Shown here piece by piece: positions 1 through 5,963 of a stretch of DNA of 14,549 bases; positions within the stretch are counted from its first letter, which is position 1; the number at the start of each line of letters is the position of its first letter. The DNA lies in assembly GCA_022827165.1 (NCBI GenBank), contig JAJDTN010000395.1:1-14549 (forward strand). Direction: 5' to 3'. The notes below the pieces were generated by a model. It saw nothing but the letters and a program-made list of their open reading frames with translations. It did no database searches and had not been told where the DNA came from. Position numbers and translations under genes: made by a program. The DNA is from Candidatus Latescibacterota bacterium (GTDB lineage: Bacteria > Latescibacterota > UBA2968 > UBA8231).

Positions 1-193
1 CGACGAAAGCGAACCTGGCCTCCTGCTCACTTACGCGCAGCTTCTTCTCCTCCGGTTCCGGGAAGAGGAGACGGCATCTCGGGATCTCGGACTGATTTCC
101 ACTTCGTGCGTACGCCTCCCACAGGAGACGGTCCGTACTCCTGCACTGACGCGAGAGGCCGGCTGGCTGGGTCTTCATGGTTGAATCCTCCAT
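1..193 (-). CDS. Hypothetical protein, N-terminal part (runs off left edge)
   Basis: An open frame starts at an ATG (193..191) and reads without a stop to the window edge, giving 64 visible residues. The start is supported by a near-perfect Shine-Dalgarno, AAAGGAGG (206..199), with a 5-nt spacer. A second in-frame ATG is at 178..176 but lacks such a site. The visible product is hydrophilic and charged, with no signal peptide or membrane segment; segments include LLWEAYARSG and, near the edge, VSEQEARFAF. I do not recognise the family. It lies 109 nt downstream of the metallo-hydrolase gene on the same strand, so it may share its transcript or have its own promoter. Its codon use is less GC-biased than that of the ABC genes. 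Existence of the gene is fairly secure from the start signal; its function is unknown. Confidence 0.6.
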   Translation of the reverse strand, partial: MEDSTMKTQPAGLSRQCRSTDRLLWEAYARSGNQSEIPRCRLLFPEPEEKKLRVSEQEARFAFV

Positions 194-198
194 TCTCG

Positions 199-212
199 CC
201 TCCTTTCGGAGG
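199..212 (-). promoter_or_regulatory. Hairpin sequestering the Shine-Dalgarno of the left-edge gene
   Basis: On the minus strand the sequence CCTCC-GAAA-GGAGG forms a 5-bp stem closed by a GNRA-type GAAA tetraloop. The GGAGG arm is the ribosome binding site of the gene starting at 193. Such a fold would hide the site from ribosomes, as in RNA thermometers or protein-controlled leaders. The structure is seen directly; a regulatory role is inferred. Confidence 0.45.
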
Positions 213-302
213 TCGTGATTGCTGCTACCCTCCGTGACCACCTACGCAATCTAAGCGATTCTGACGGCGGATCCTGAAGAAAAACTGCCCCCTGACCCAC
301 CC

Positions 303-1562
303 TCAGACCTCCCACCACACCCCGTCCTCCTGCCGGTCCACGTTGTCGAAGAACTCCACGAAGCGCGCCGTCTCGAAGGAGTGGATGGGCACCAGCCGGC
401 GAGGGGCGAGGGCCGCGGCGAAGCGCTGCAGGTCGGCCACCGAGGCGTGGCCGGAGGTGTGGAGGACCTGCCAGGGAATGCCGTTCTCCTCCAGCCATCC
501 CGTGACTCTCCGCGTGCTCTCCTCCTTCAGGTAGCCCTCCCACATCGAGTAGGTGAGGGCGGCGCCGTCGAGCACGGACTGAAGGCCGCGGTCGTGCATC
601 ATGCCGGTGCGGAAGAGCATGACGGCCCTGCCTCCCAGGCCGGGCAGGCTCTCCGGGTAGATGCGGTTCGCGTCATGCCGTCCAAGTTCATCGAACATCT
701 TGTTGGTCTTGACGAGCACCCGTTGGCGCTGAGGGAGATAGAGCTTCACGCCGTCCCAGTGGGACTGGGGGACTTTCTCCCTTCCCGTCGCTTCGAGGAC
801 GAGGGCCGCGTAGAGATCGATGACCAGGGCGCGGCCCGTCTTCCGGGCGGCGCGGAAGATCGTCACCACGCGGTCGATGTTCTTGGCCGAGGTCCAGACG
901 AGGTGGAGGCCCCGAGTCTCTTCGAAGGCCTGGACGAACTGCTCTTCGAGTTCCGCCTCGGTGGCAAATCCCTCGCCCGTCCCCGTTCGCCCGATCGTCG
1001 TCCCTTCCATCAGAAGGACATCGATGCCCCGGGGCGGATGCTGGATCACCGCCTCGATCAGAGAGGCCTTGCGGCCGTGGGCGCGGAAGTCGCCGGAGTA
1101 GTAGACGCGCTTGCCGTCGGCTTCCACGAGGAGGGCGTAGGCGTCGAAGGCGCTGTGATCGACGAGGTGGGGGGTGATGCGGAAGGGGCCGATCTCCACC
1201 GGCCTCCGGTGATGGAGGAAGTGGGGATCGGTGAAAGCGTAGCCCTGCGGGACAAAGGGTCGCGCCGCCGCCAGGATCTTGTGCGCCGCTTCGCCGATAT
1301 GCACCGGGATCTCCGGGCGGATGTTCCGCGCCAGACCGTAGTGGTCGGGATGCGAATGGGAGATCACCACCCCCAGCAGGCTGTCGTCGCGCTCCCGGAA
1401 GCCGGGGACCTTGGGGAGCAGGCTGTCGCACACATCCGCACCGGCGCCGTCCGGTGTGTCCAGCGGCAGGCCGACATCGAGGACGACGCGCTTCCCCTGC
1501 GCCTCGATCTCGATGCAGGTGCCGCCGATTTCCTTGGTGCCGCGATGGATGCGAATTCTCAA
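303..1562 (-). CDS. MBL-fold metallo-hydrolase, RNase J / beta-CASP-like
   Basis: A 419-residue protein. The metal-binding signature HSHPDH is at residues 69-74, with further likely ligands His136 (in VDHSAF) and Asp158 (in YSGDFR). C-terminal beta-CASP-like motifs are an acidic residue in LLMEGTT (about 186), HTSGHAS (368-374) and PIHSFE (392-397), which resemble the SGH and PVHGE motifs of RNase J. It is shorter than full RNase J (about 550 residues), so the C-terminal domain is lacking. The expected role is a zinc-dependent nuclease acting on RNA, or a related phosphodiesterase, in the cytoplasm; the substrate is unknown. The start is taken as TTG (1562..1560), which begins the family-typical MRIRIHRGTKEIGG. 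It overlaps the ATPase stop as TTGA, implying translational coupling. A longer upstream reading frame exists but lies antisense-style within the ATPase gene. Its place at the end of a transporter operon is odd. Confidence 0.85.
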   Translation of the reverse strand: MRIRIHRGTKEIGGTCIEIEAQGKRVVLDVGLPLDTPDGAGADVCDSLLPKVPGFRERDDSLLGVVISHSHPDHYGLARNIRPEIPVHIGEAAHKILAAARPFVPQGYAFTDPHFLHHRRPVEIGPFRITPHLVDHSAFDAYALLVEADGKRVYYSGDFRAHGRKASLIEAVIQHPPRGIDVLLMEGTTIGRTGTGEGFATEAELEEQFVQAFEETRGLHLVWTSAKNIDRVVTIFRAARKTGRALVIDLYAALVLEATGREKVPQSHWDGVKLYLPQRQRVLVKTNKMFDELGRHDANRIYPESLPGLGGRAVMLFRTGMMHDRGLQSVLDGAALTYSMWEGYLKEESTRRVTGWLEENGIPWQVLHTSGHASVADLQRFAAALAPRRLVPIHSFETARFVEFFDNVDRQEDGVWWEV

Positions 1563-2602
1563 GAACTCTCGGTCCCGCTCCCCTCCCCCAGGGCCGCCAC
1601 AACCCGCCCCGCCGAGATCGAGCCCACCGTCTCGCCGCTGTCGTCCACCACCGGCGCCTCGCTCGGGGCCGGCGGCGTCAGCAGGGGCAGGGCGTCGCCC
1701 AGGGACATTCCCGCCGGGATGTGGGGCGGCCCCCGCAGGCCCTCCTTCGCCGGCTCCATGAGGGAGCCCACGCGCAGGACGCGGCCGCGGTTGATGTTGC
1801 GGGTGAACTCGGCGATGTAGTCGTCCACCGGCTCCAGGACGATCTGCTGCGGGTCCCCGTTCTGGACGATCTCGCCGTCGCGCAGGATGGCGATGCGGTC
1901 GCCGATCTCGATCGCCTCCTCCAGGTCGTGGGTGACGAAGACGATCGTCTTGTGCAGCTCCCGCTGCAGCTCCAGCAGCAGGGCCTGCATGTCGGTGCGG
2001 ATCAGCGGGTCGAGGGCGCTGAAGGGCTCGTCCATGAGCAGGATGCCGGCGTCGGTGGCCAGGGCCCGCGCCAGTCCCACGCGCTGCTGCATGCCACCCG
2101 ACAGCCGCGCCGGGTACGAGTCCTCGTAGCCCGTCAGGCCGACGCGCTCGATCCACCCCCCGGCGCGGTCCGTCCACTCGGCGCGCGGCACTCCCTGCAT
2201 GCTCAGGCCGTAGGCGACGTTCTCCAGCACCGTCTTGTGAGGCAGCAGGGCGAAGCGCTGGAAGACCATGCTGACCTCGTGCCGGCGGAAGTGCTGCAAC
2301 TCCAGCCGGTCGAGGGCGAGCACGTCCTGGCCGCCGACGAGGACCTCGCCCTCGGTGGGCTCGATGAGGCGGTTGATGTGGCGGATGAGGGTCGACTTGC
2401 CGGAGCCGCTGAGGCCCATGACGACCTGCACCGTGTGCTCCTCGATGGCCAGGTCGACGTGGCGCAGTCCGAGGATGTGGTCGTAGCCGGAGAGCAGCTC
2501 CTCCTTGCCCACCCCCTCGCGGACCCGGTCCATGGCCGCCTCCGGATCGGGGCCGAAGACCTTGTAGAGGCCGCGGATCTCGATGTCGCCGGGACGCGCC
2601 AT
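1559..2602 (-). CDS. proV: ProV/OpuAA-family ABC transporter ATP-binding protein
   Basis: A 347-residue ATPase that energises uptake of a betaine-like solute at the cytoplasmic face of the inner membrane. All ABC motifs are visible: Walker A GLSGSGKST (63-71), Q-loop FQRFALLPHKT (Gln115), signature LSGGMQQR (167-174), Walker B ILLMDEP (187-193) and switch His225 in VTHD. The ProV/OpuAA subfamily is indicated by the N-terminal extension before Walker A (with the VGKEELL segment), and by MDEPFSALDPLIR and the VQ-G-P segment. After about residue 265 there is only a short CBS-like remnant. E. coli ProV (about 400 residues) has a tandem CBS pair, so ionic-strength sensing as in OpuA is probably absent. 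The ATG is 2 nt after the permease stop (TGA-CC-ATG), so the genes are co-transcribed and coupled. The gene symbol denotes the family, not the substrate. Confidence 0.93.
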   Translation of the reverse strand: MARPGDIEIRGLYKVFGPDPEAAMDRVREGVGKEELLSGYDHILGLRHVDLAIEEHTVQVVMGLSGSGKSTLIRHINRLIEPTEGEVLVGGQDVLALDRLELQHFRRHEVSMVFQRFALLPHKTVLENVAYGLSMQGVPRAEWTDRAGGWIERVGLTGYEDSYPARLSGGMQQRVGLARALATDAGILLMDEPFSALDPLIRTDMQALLLELQRELHKTIVFVTHDLEEAIEIGDRIAILRDGEIVQNGDPQQIVLEPVDDYIAEFTRNINRGRVLRVGSLMEPAKEGLRGPPHIPAGMSLGDALPLLTPPAPSEAPVVDDSGETVGSISAGRVVAALGEGSGTESS

Positions 2603-2604
2603 GG

Positions 2605-3480
2605 TCAGCGGTTGGCCTGCAGGCGCCGGCCGCAGCTCTGGGTGATGCGGTCGAAGACGATGGCCAGGGCCACCACCGCGGCGCCGTTGAACAGGCCGAG
2701 GGCGAAGTACTGGTTGGTCACCGCCCGCAGCACCGGCTGGCCGAGTCCCTTGACGCCGATCATGGAGGAGATGACGACCATGGAGAGGGCCATCATGATC
2801 GTCTGGTTGACGCCGGCCATGATGTTGGGCAGGGCCAGGGGCAGCTGCACGCCCAGGAGCCGGCGGCGGGCGTCGGCGCCGAAGGCGTCGGCCGCCTCCA
2901 GGACCTCCTCGTCGACGAGGCGGATGCCGAGGTTGGTGAGGCGGATCACCGGCGGCACGGCGTAGATGACGACGGCGATGACGCCGGGGATCTTGCCGAG
3001 GCCGAAGAGCATGACCACGGGGATCAGGTAGACGAAGATCGGCATCGTCTGCATGACGTCGAGGACGGGGGTGATGACGGCCTGCACCCGGTCCGAGCGC
3101 GACATGGCGATCCCCACGGGGATGCCGGCGGCCACGGCCATGAGGGTGGAGACGAGGATGATGGCGAGGGTGCGCATCGTGTCCTCCCACATGCCGAACC
3201 AGCCGATGGCGAAGAACGTGACGACCACGCCGGCGGTGAGCCACCGGCTCCGGCTCGCCAGGTAGCAGAGCCCGGCGATGACGGCGATCATCAGCCACCA
3301 GGGGGTGGCGAGCAGGAGCTGCTCGAAGCGGATGAGGAGGTAGAGGAGGGGGTCGAAGAACGCCTCGATCGCCTCGCCGTACTCGCGGGAGAACCCCCGG
3401 TACGCGGCGTCGAAGGACTTCTTGAGGGCGCGCAGCTCGCCCACTTCGAGAGTCGGGAATTCCCGCAGCCAGTCCGCCAT
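2605..3480 (-). CDS. proW: ProW-like ABC transporter permease
   Basis: A 291-residue integral membrane permease of the BPD_transp_1 family. Hydrophobic segments are visible at about 62-76, 82-95, 103-124, 132-160 and 163-178, with more near 225-241 and 260-276. The EAA loop that contacts the ATPase is at about 195-220 (EAADAFGADARRRLLGVQLP). An N-terminal cytoplasmic or amphipathic stretch of about 45 residues precedes the first membrane segment, as in ProW proteins. The ATG at 3480 has a GGAG ribosome binding site 8 nt upstream. The binding-protein gene lies 97 nt upstream and the ATPase gene immediately downstream, giving the standard ProX-W-V set, here ordered X-W-V. The fold and role are secure; the transported compound is inferred from family membership only. 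Confidence 0.93.
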   Translation of the reverse strand: MADWLREFPTLEVGELRALKKSFDAAYRGFSREYGEAIEAFFDPLLYLLIRFEQLLLATPWWLMIAVIAGLCYLASRSRWLTAGVVVTFFAIGWFGMWEDTMRTLAIILVSTLMAVAAGIPVGIAMSRSDRVQAVITPVLDVMQTMPIFVYLIPVVMLFGLGKIPGVIAVVIYAVPPVIRLTNLGIRLVDEEVLEAADAFGADARRRLLGVQLPLALPNIMAGVNQTIMMALSMVVISSMIGVKGLGQPVLRAVTNQYFALGLFNGAAVVALAIVFDRITQSCGRRLQANR

Positions 3481-3497
3481 CGGCGCTTCTCCGTCCT

Positions 3498-3550
3498 GCC
3501 GGCGGTCCGCCGGCTGTTGTTGGATTCCGCGGCCGGGCAGCCGCCGGCCG
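3498..3550 (-). other. Two intercistronic hairpins between binding-protein and permease genes
   Basis: The 97-nt gap holds two inverted repeats. One is GCCGGCG-GTC-CGCCGGC (3498-3514, 7-bp stem, 3-nt loop). The other is CGGCCGG / CCGGCCG (3530-3536 with 3544-3550, 7-nt loop). Neither is followed by a T-run on the coding (minus) strand. Hairpins after a binding-protein gene commonly protect its mRNA and let it exceed the permease mRNA (malE-malF is the known model); that role is inferred here. Confidence 0.45.
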
Positions 3551-3577
3551 GAGGCAGAGGCGGGCCTCCCGGGCGGG

Positions 3578-4675
3578 CTACAAGCCGGCCTTCACCTTCT
3601 CCGCCACCTCTTCGGGCACCCAGGCCCCCCAGATCTCCTCGCGGCTGCCGAGGAAGTGCTCGGCCGTCTCCCGGGCCGTGGCCTGGCGCTCGTCCTGCCA
3701 GGCCAGGAATCCGTTGACCACCTCGTTCGACCAGGAGAGGCGGGAGAGGAAGTCGAAGGCCTCGGGCGACTCCTCCGCAAAGCGCGAGGTGACGACGGTG
3801 AGCACGACGCTGGGCTCCCAGCCGTTGGGCCGCGGGTCGGCGCAGTCCTTGTCGGCGATGCAGTCCCAGGTCTCGGGATCGTGCTCCATGCCGCCGAGCC
3901 GCACCAGCGGGTAGCGGCCGAGGATCGCCGTGGGCGCCCAGTAGTAGGTGAAGATCGGCCGCCGGCGCTCGAACTGGCGGGCGATGGCCCCCTTCAGCCC
4001 CTCGGAAGAGCCCGGGTTGAAGAGGGTGAAGCCCGCCTCCTCCATGCCGTAGGCGGCGAAGAGGTTGACGTTCAGGTGCTCGCAGGCCCAGCCCGGCGGG
4101 CAGCCGTAGAACCGCCCCTTGCCCGGCTCCTCCTTGTCGGGGAAGAGGTCCGGCCGCTGGCGCACCGCCTGCAGGGTGGTCAGCTCCGGGTGCTCCTCCA
4201 CCATGTAGTCGGGGATCCACCAGCCTTCGACGCCGCCGTCGGAGAGGATCTCGCCGGCGATCTTCAGCCGCCCCTCGGCCACCGCCTTGTCCACGGCCTC
4301 GCGGGCGGCATTGATCCAGACCTCCGGGGCGACATCGGGCTCGCCCTTCTCGGTCATGGAGGTCACCGTGGGCACGGTGTCGCCGGGCACCAGGTCGGGG
4401 GTGCAGCCGTAGCCCTCATGGAGGATGATCGCCGTCACGTGGGCGGCCACCGCCGCCGAGGCCCAGTTCATCTCGGCGATGGTCACATCGCCGCAGGGCG
4501 AGGCGCCGGTCTCCGCGGAGTCCGCGGCGGCGGCGGGTTCGGTCCAGGCGCCGCAGACGAGGGCTGCCGCCATGGCCGCGGTGGCCCGGCGCGGGAAGCC
4601 GCGCCGCAACAGGGAGGGCCGCGGCAGGTTCCGCTGCCCGGTCCGGGGGCCGCGCGCCGCGTCGGGGGCGCCCAT
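3578..4675 (-). CDS. OpuAC/ProX-type betaine-like solute-binding protein (secreted)
   Basis: A periplasmic substrate-binding protein of the glycine-betaine type, feeding the downstream permease and ATPase. It has an Arg-rich n-region (LLRRGFPRR), a short hydrophobic core (AMAAALVCGA) and an AAA-A cleavage region. The mature domain begins near CGDVTIAEMNW. Trp-rich spots EMNWASA, PEVWINA, GWWIPDY and YYWAPTA are candidates for the aromatic cage that binds quaternary ammonium in this family. Paired Cys in YGCPPGWACE and WDCIADKDC suggest disulfides. Length from this ATG is 365 residues, typical for the family. The start is uncertain: in-frame ATGs also occur at 4774 and 4873, each inside a copy of the upstream tandem repeat, and none has a clear ribosome binding site. 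The frame is open to 4915, so up to 445 residues are possible. Function as a binding protein is secure; the ligand is not. Confidence 0.85.
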   Translation of the reverse strand: MGAPDAARGPRTGQRNLPRPSLLRRGFPRRATAAMAAALVCGAWTEPAAAADSAETGASPCGDVTIAEMNWASAAVAAHVTAIILHEGYGCTPDLVPGDTVPTVTSMTEKGEPDVAPEVWINAAREAVDKAVAEGRLKIAGEILSDGGVEGWWIPDYMVEEHPELTTLQAVRQRPDLFPDKEEPGKGRFYGCPPGWACEHLNVNLFAAYGMEEAGFTLFNPGSSEGLKGAIARQFERRRPIFTYYWAPTAILGRYPLVRLGGMEHDPETWDCIADKDCADPRPNGWEPSVVLTVVTSRFAEESPEAFDFLSRLSWSNEVVNGFLAWQDERQATARETAEHFLGSREEIWGAWVPEEVAEKVKAGL

Positions 4676-4947
4676 CCGACCCGGGCGCCGCTGGGCCTCC
4701 AAGGGCGTCCGGTGATCCGCACGGCCCGCCGATCCGCCGGGCACGGGATCGTGCGCCGGGTCGAGGGCGCCCATCCGACCCGGGGGCCGCTGGGCCGCCA
4801 AGGGCATCCGGTCAGCCGCCCGGCCCGCCGATCCACCGGACCGGGGACCGCGCTCCGGCGCGCGGACGCGCATCCGGCCTCGCCGCCCCGGAAGCCGCTG
4901 TGCCTCCAGGCGCATCCGCCTAGCCCCCCTGTCCGGCGATCCGCCGG
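4661..4947. repeat. Tandem repeat, ~99-bp unit, about three copies
   Basis: Unit 1 (4661-4759) and unit 2 (4760-4858) align without gaps at about 85% by hand count. Unit 3 (4859 to about 4947) matches more weakly and carries a 9-bp insertion, so its later landmarks are offset by 108. Recurrent landmarks are cCATCCGaCC (about 4672, 4771, 4870), CCGCTG (4688, 4787, 4895) and GATCCRCCGG (4731, 4830, 4938). Unit 3 includes the last ~28 bp of the dapA-like gene, so the repeat probably arose by duplicating that gene end plus the spacer. Both periods are multiples of three. The binding-protein frame stays open through all copies, and each copy supplies an in-frame ATG. Confidence 0.8.
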
Positions 4948-5864
4948 TAGATGGCGAAGTCGTGGGCCTCGATATGCTCCATGACCCGCTCCATGAGCCA
5001 GTCGGGCAGGGCCGAGCCGCCGCGGCGGCTGTAGGCGCTGCGGAAGATGCCGGCGCGCACGAAGAGGGTCTTGTGCAGCCACAGGGGCGACGCGGCGCCG
5101 ACGATGAGGGTCCGCAGCACCGGCGCCACGATGCCGTGGTAGGCCTGGCGGCCGGCCTCGGGATCGCCGGCGGCGTAGTGGTCGCAGACGCTGCGGAAGG
5201 AGTCGATCAGGGCCGGGTGGGGCATGCTGCCCACGGAGCCGCGGTCCAGCTCCTCGGGGAGCCAGTTGCCGTTGCCGCCGCCGAGGACGGTCAGCTCCCG
5301 GGGGCCGCCGCCCAGGAGGCCGCGCTCCCGCAGACCGTCGACGACGGCGCCGATCTTGTCCGGGGCCCCCTGCGATTCCAGCTTGAGGCAAGTAACGTGG
5401 GGGGCTTCGTCCACGGCCCGCAGCAGCACCTCGGCCGGGGCGTTGCCGCCGGCGTCCTGCACCATCAGCGGCAGCTCCACCTGCTCCGACAGGTCGCGGA
5501 ACAACCTCACCAGCTCGTCGCCGCCGTGGCGGTCCGGGTTGACCATGGCGAGGTCGACGCCGCAGTCGCGGGCCATCGCCGTGTGCTCCAGGGTCCCCGG
5601 GCGGCTGGCGTGGGCGGTGGCGGCGATGACCGGCACGCGGCCGTCCACGTGGCGCGCCGCCAGGCTCCACATGCGGCTCTTCTCCGAGTCGGTGAGGACG
5701 GCGCTCTCGCTGCCCATGCCGAAGGCCACGGCCTGCGATCCGGCCTCGACGCAGAAGTCGAGCTGCCGCCGCATGCTGTCCTCGTCGATGACCCCCTCGT
5801 CGTCGAAGGGCATGGCCAGGACGGGCACGGCGCCCTCGATCCGGGGTGCTGTTCCATCGCTCAC
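4920..5864 (-). CDS. DapA/N-acetylneuraminate lyase-family enzyme, atypical active site
   Basis: A 314-residue class I aldolase-fold (TIM barrel) protein of the DHDPS/NAL superfamily. The Schiff-base lysine is preserved as Lys161 in VTCLKLES. Other family positions differ from E. coli DapA. The GTTGESAT loop reads GMGSESAV (49-56), the general-acid Tyr133 region (LYNVP) reads MVQDAGG with Gln135, and the PYY motif is NPDRH. It is therefore not a lysine-biosynthesis DapA. Superfamily members include aldolases, dehydratases and the pyrroline-4-hydroxy-2-carboxylate deaminase of hydroxyproline catabolism. As the first gene of the transporter operon it likely processes the imported compound or a product of the divergent flavoenzyme. 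The start is GTG (5864..5862), with AAAGGA 8 nt upstream and the conserved barrel beginning at residue 9. The stop lies within the downstream tandem repeat. Confidence 0.85.
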   Translation of the reverse strand: MSDGTAPRIEGAVPVLAMPFDDEGVIDEDSMRRQLDFCVEAGSQAVAFGMGSESAVLTDSEKSRMWSLAARHVDGRVPVIAATAHASRPGTLEHTAMARDCGVDLAMVNPDRHGGDELVRLFRDLSEQVELPLMVQDAGGNAPAEVLLRAVDEAPHVTCLKLESQGAPDKIGAVVDGLRERGLLGGGPRELTVLGGGNGNWLPEELDRGSVGSMPHPALIDSFRSVCDHYAAGDPEAGRQAYHGIVAPVLRTLIVGAASPLWLHKTLFVRAGIFRSAYSRRGGSALPDWLMERVMEHIEAHDFAIYRRIAGQGG

Positions 5865-5963
5865 TGGGACGTTCCTTTCGTCTGTGGGGGCGCGTGGCCC
5901 ATGCGATCCAACTTGCGTTAATTGACCGCACGGGGCAACCAGCCCCCTTCACCGGAGACAGCC
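5865..5963. promoter_or_regulatory. Shared divergent promoter region with imperfect palindrome
   Basis: This 99-bp gap separates the divergently transcribed dapA-like and flavoenzyme genes and must hold both promoters. An AT-rich patch stands out at 5911-5926 (acttgcgttaattgac). Around it lies TGCG-N9-CGCA (5914-5930), a 17-bp imperfect inverted repeat centred on 5922 and placed to affect both directions. It could be an operator for a GntR- or LysR-type regulator, though no regulator gene is in the window. Ribosome binding sites are AAAGGA (5878..5873, minus) and GGAG (5954-5957, plus). No convincing -35/-10 pair was found. Confidence 0.4.

Noticed and set aside
273..306. T5 run after the MBL stop as an intrinsic terminator (minus strand)
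   Set aside because: Only a 4-bp CTGA/TCAG stem precedes it, too weak to call.
381..2965. Two long plus-strand frames (381-1820 and 1454-2965) opposite the MBL and ATPase genes
   Set aside because: They lack recognisable domains and translate compositionally biased sequence; the minus strand carries all ABC and MBL motifs.
4676..4915. Treating the repeat-encoded 80 residues as a true N-terminal domain of the binding protein
   Set aside because: The sequence is Arg/Pro/Gly-rich, derives from a DNA tandem repeat, and precedes a signal peptide that needs to be near the N-terminus for export.
4661..4947. CRISPR array
   Set aside because: Units are contiguous 99-bp imperfect tandem copies without short conserved repeats and unique spacers.
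5922..5963. TTG start 14 codons upstream for the flavoenzyme
   Set aside because: No ribosome binding site, and the ATG at 5964 has GGAG at good spacing with the Rossmann motif 8 residues in.
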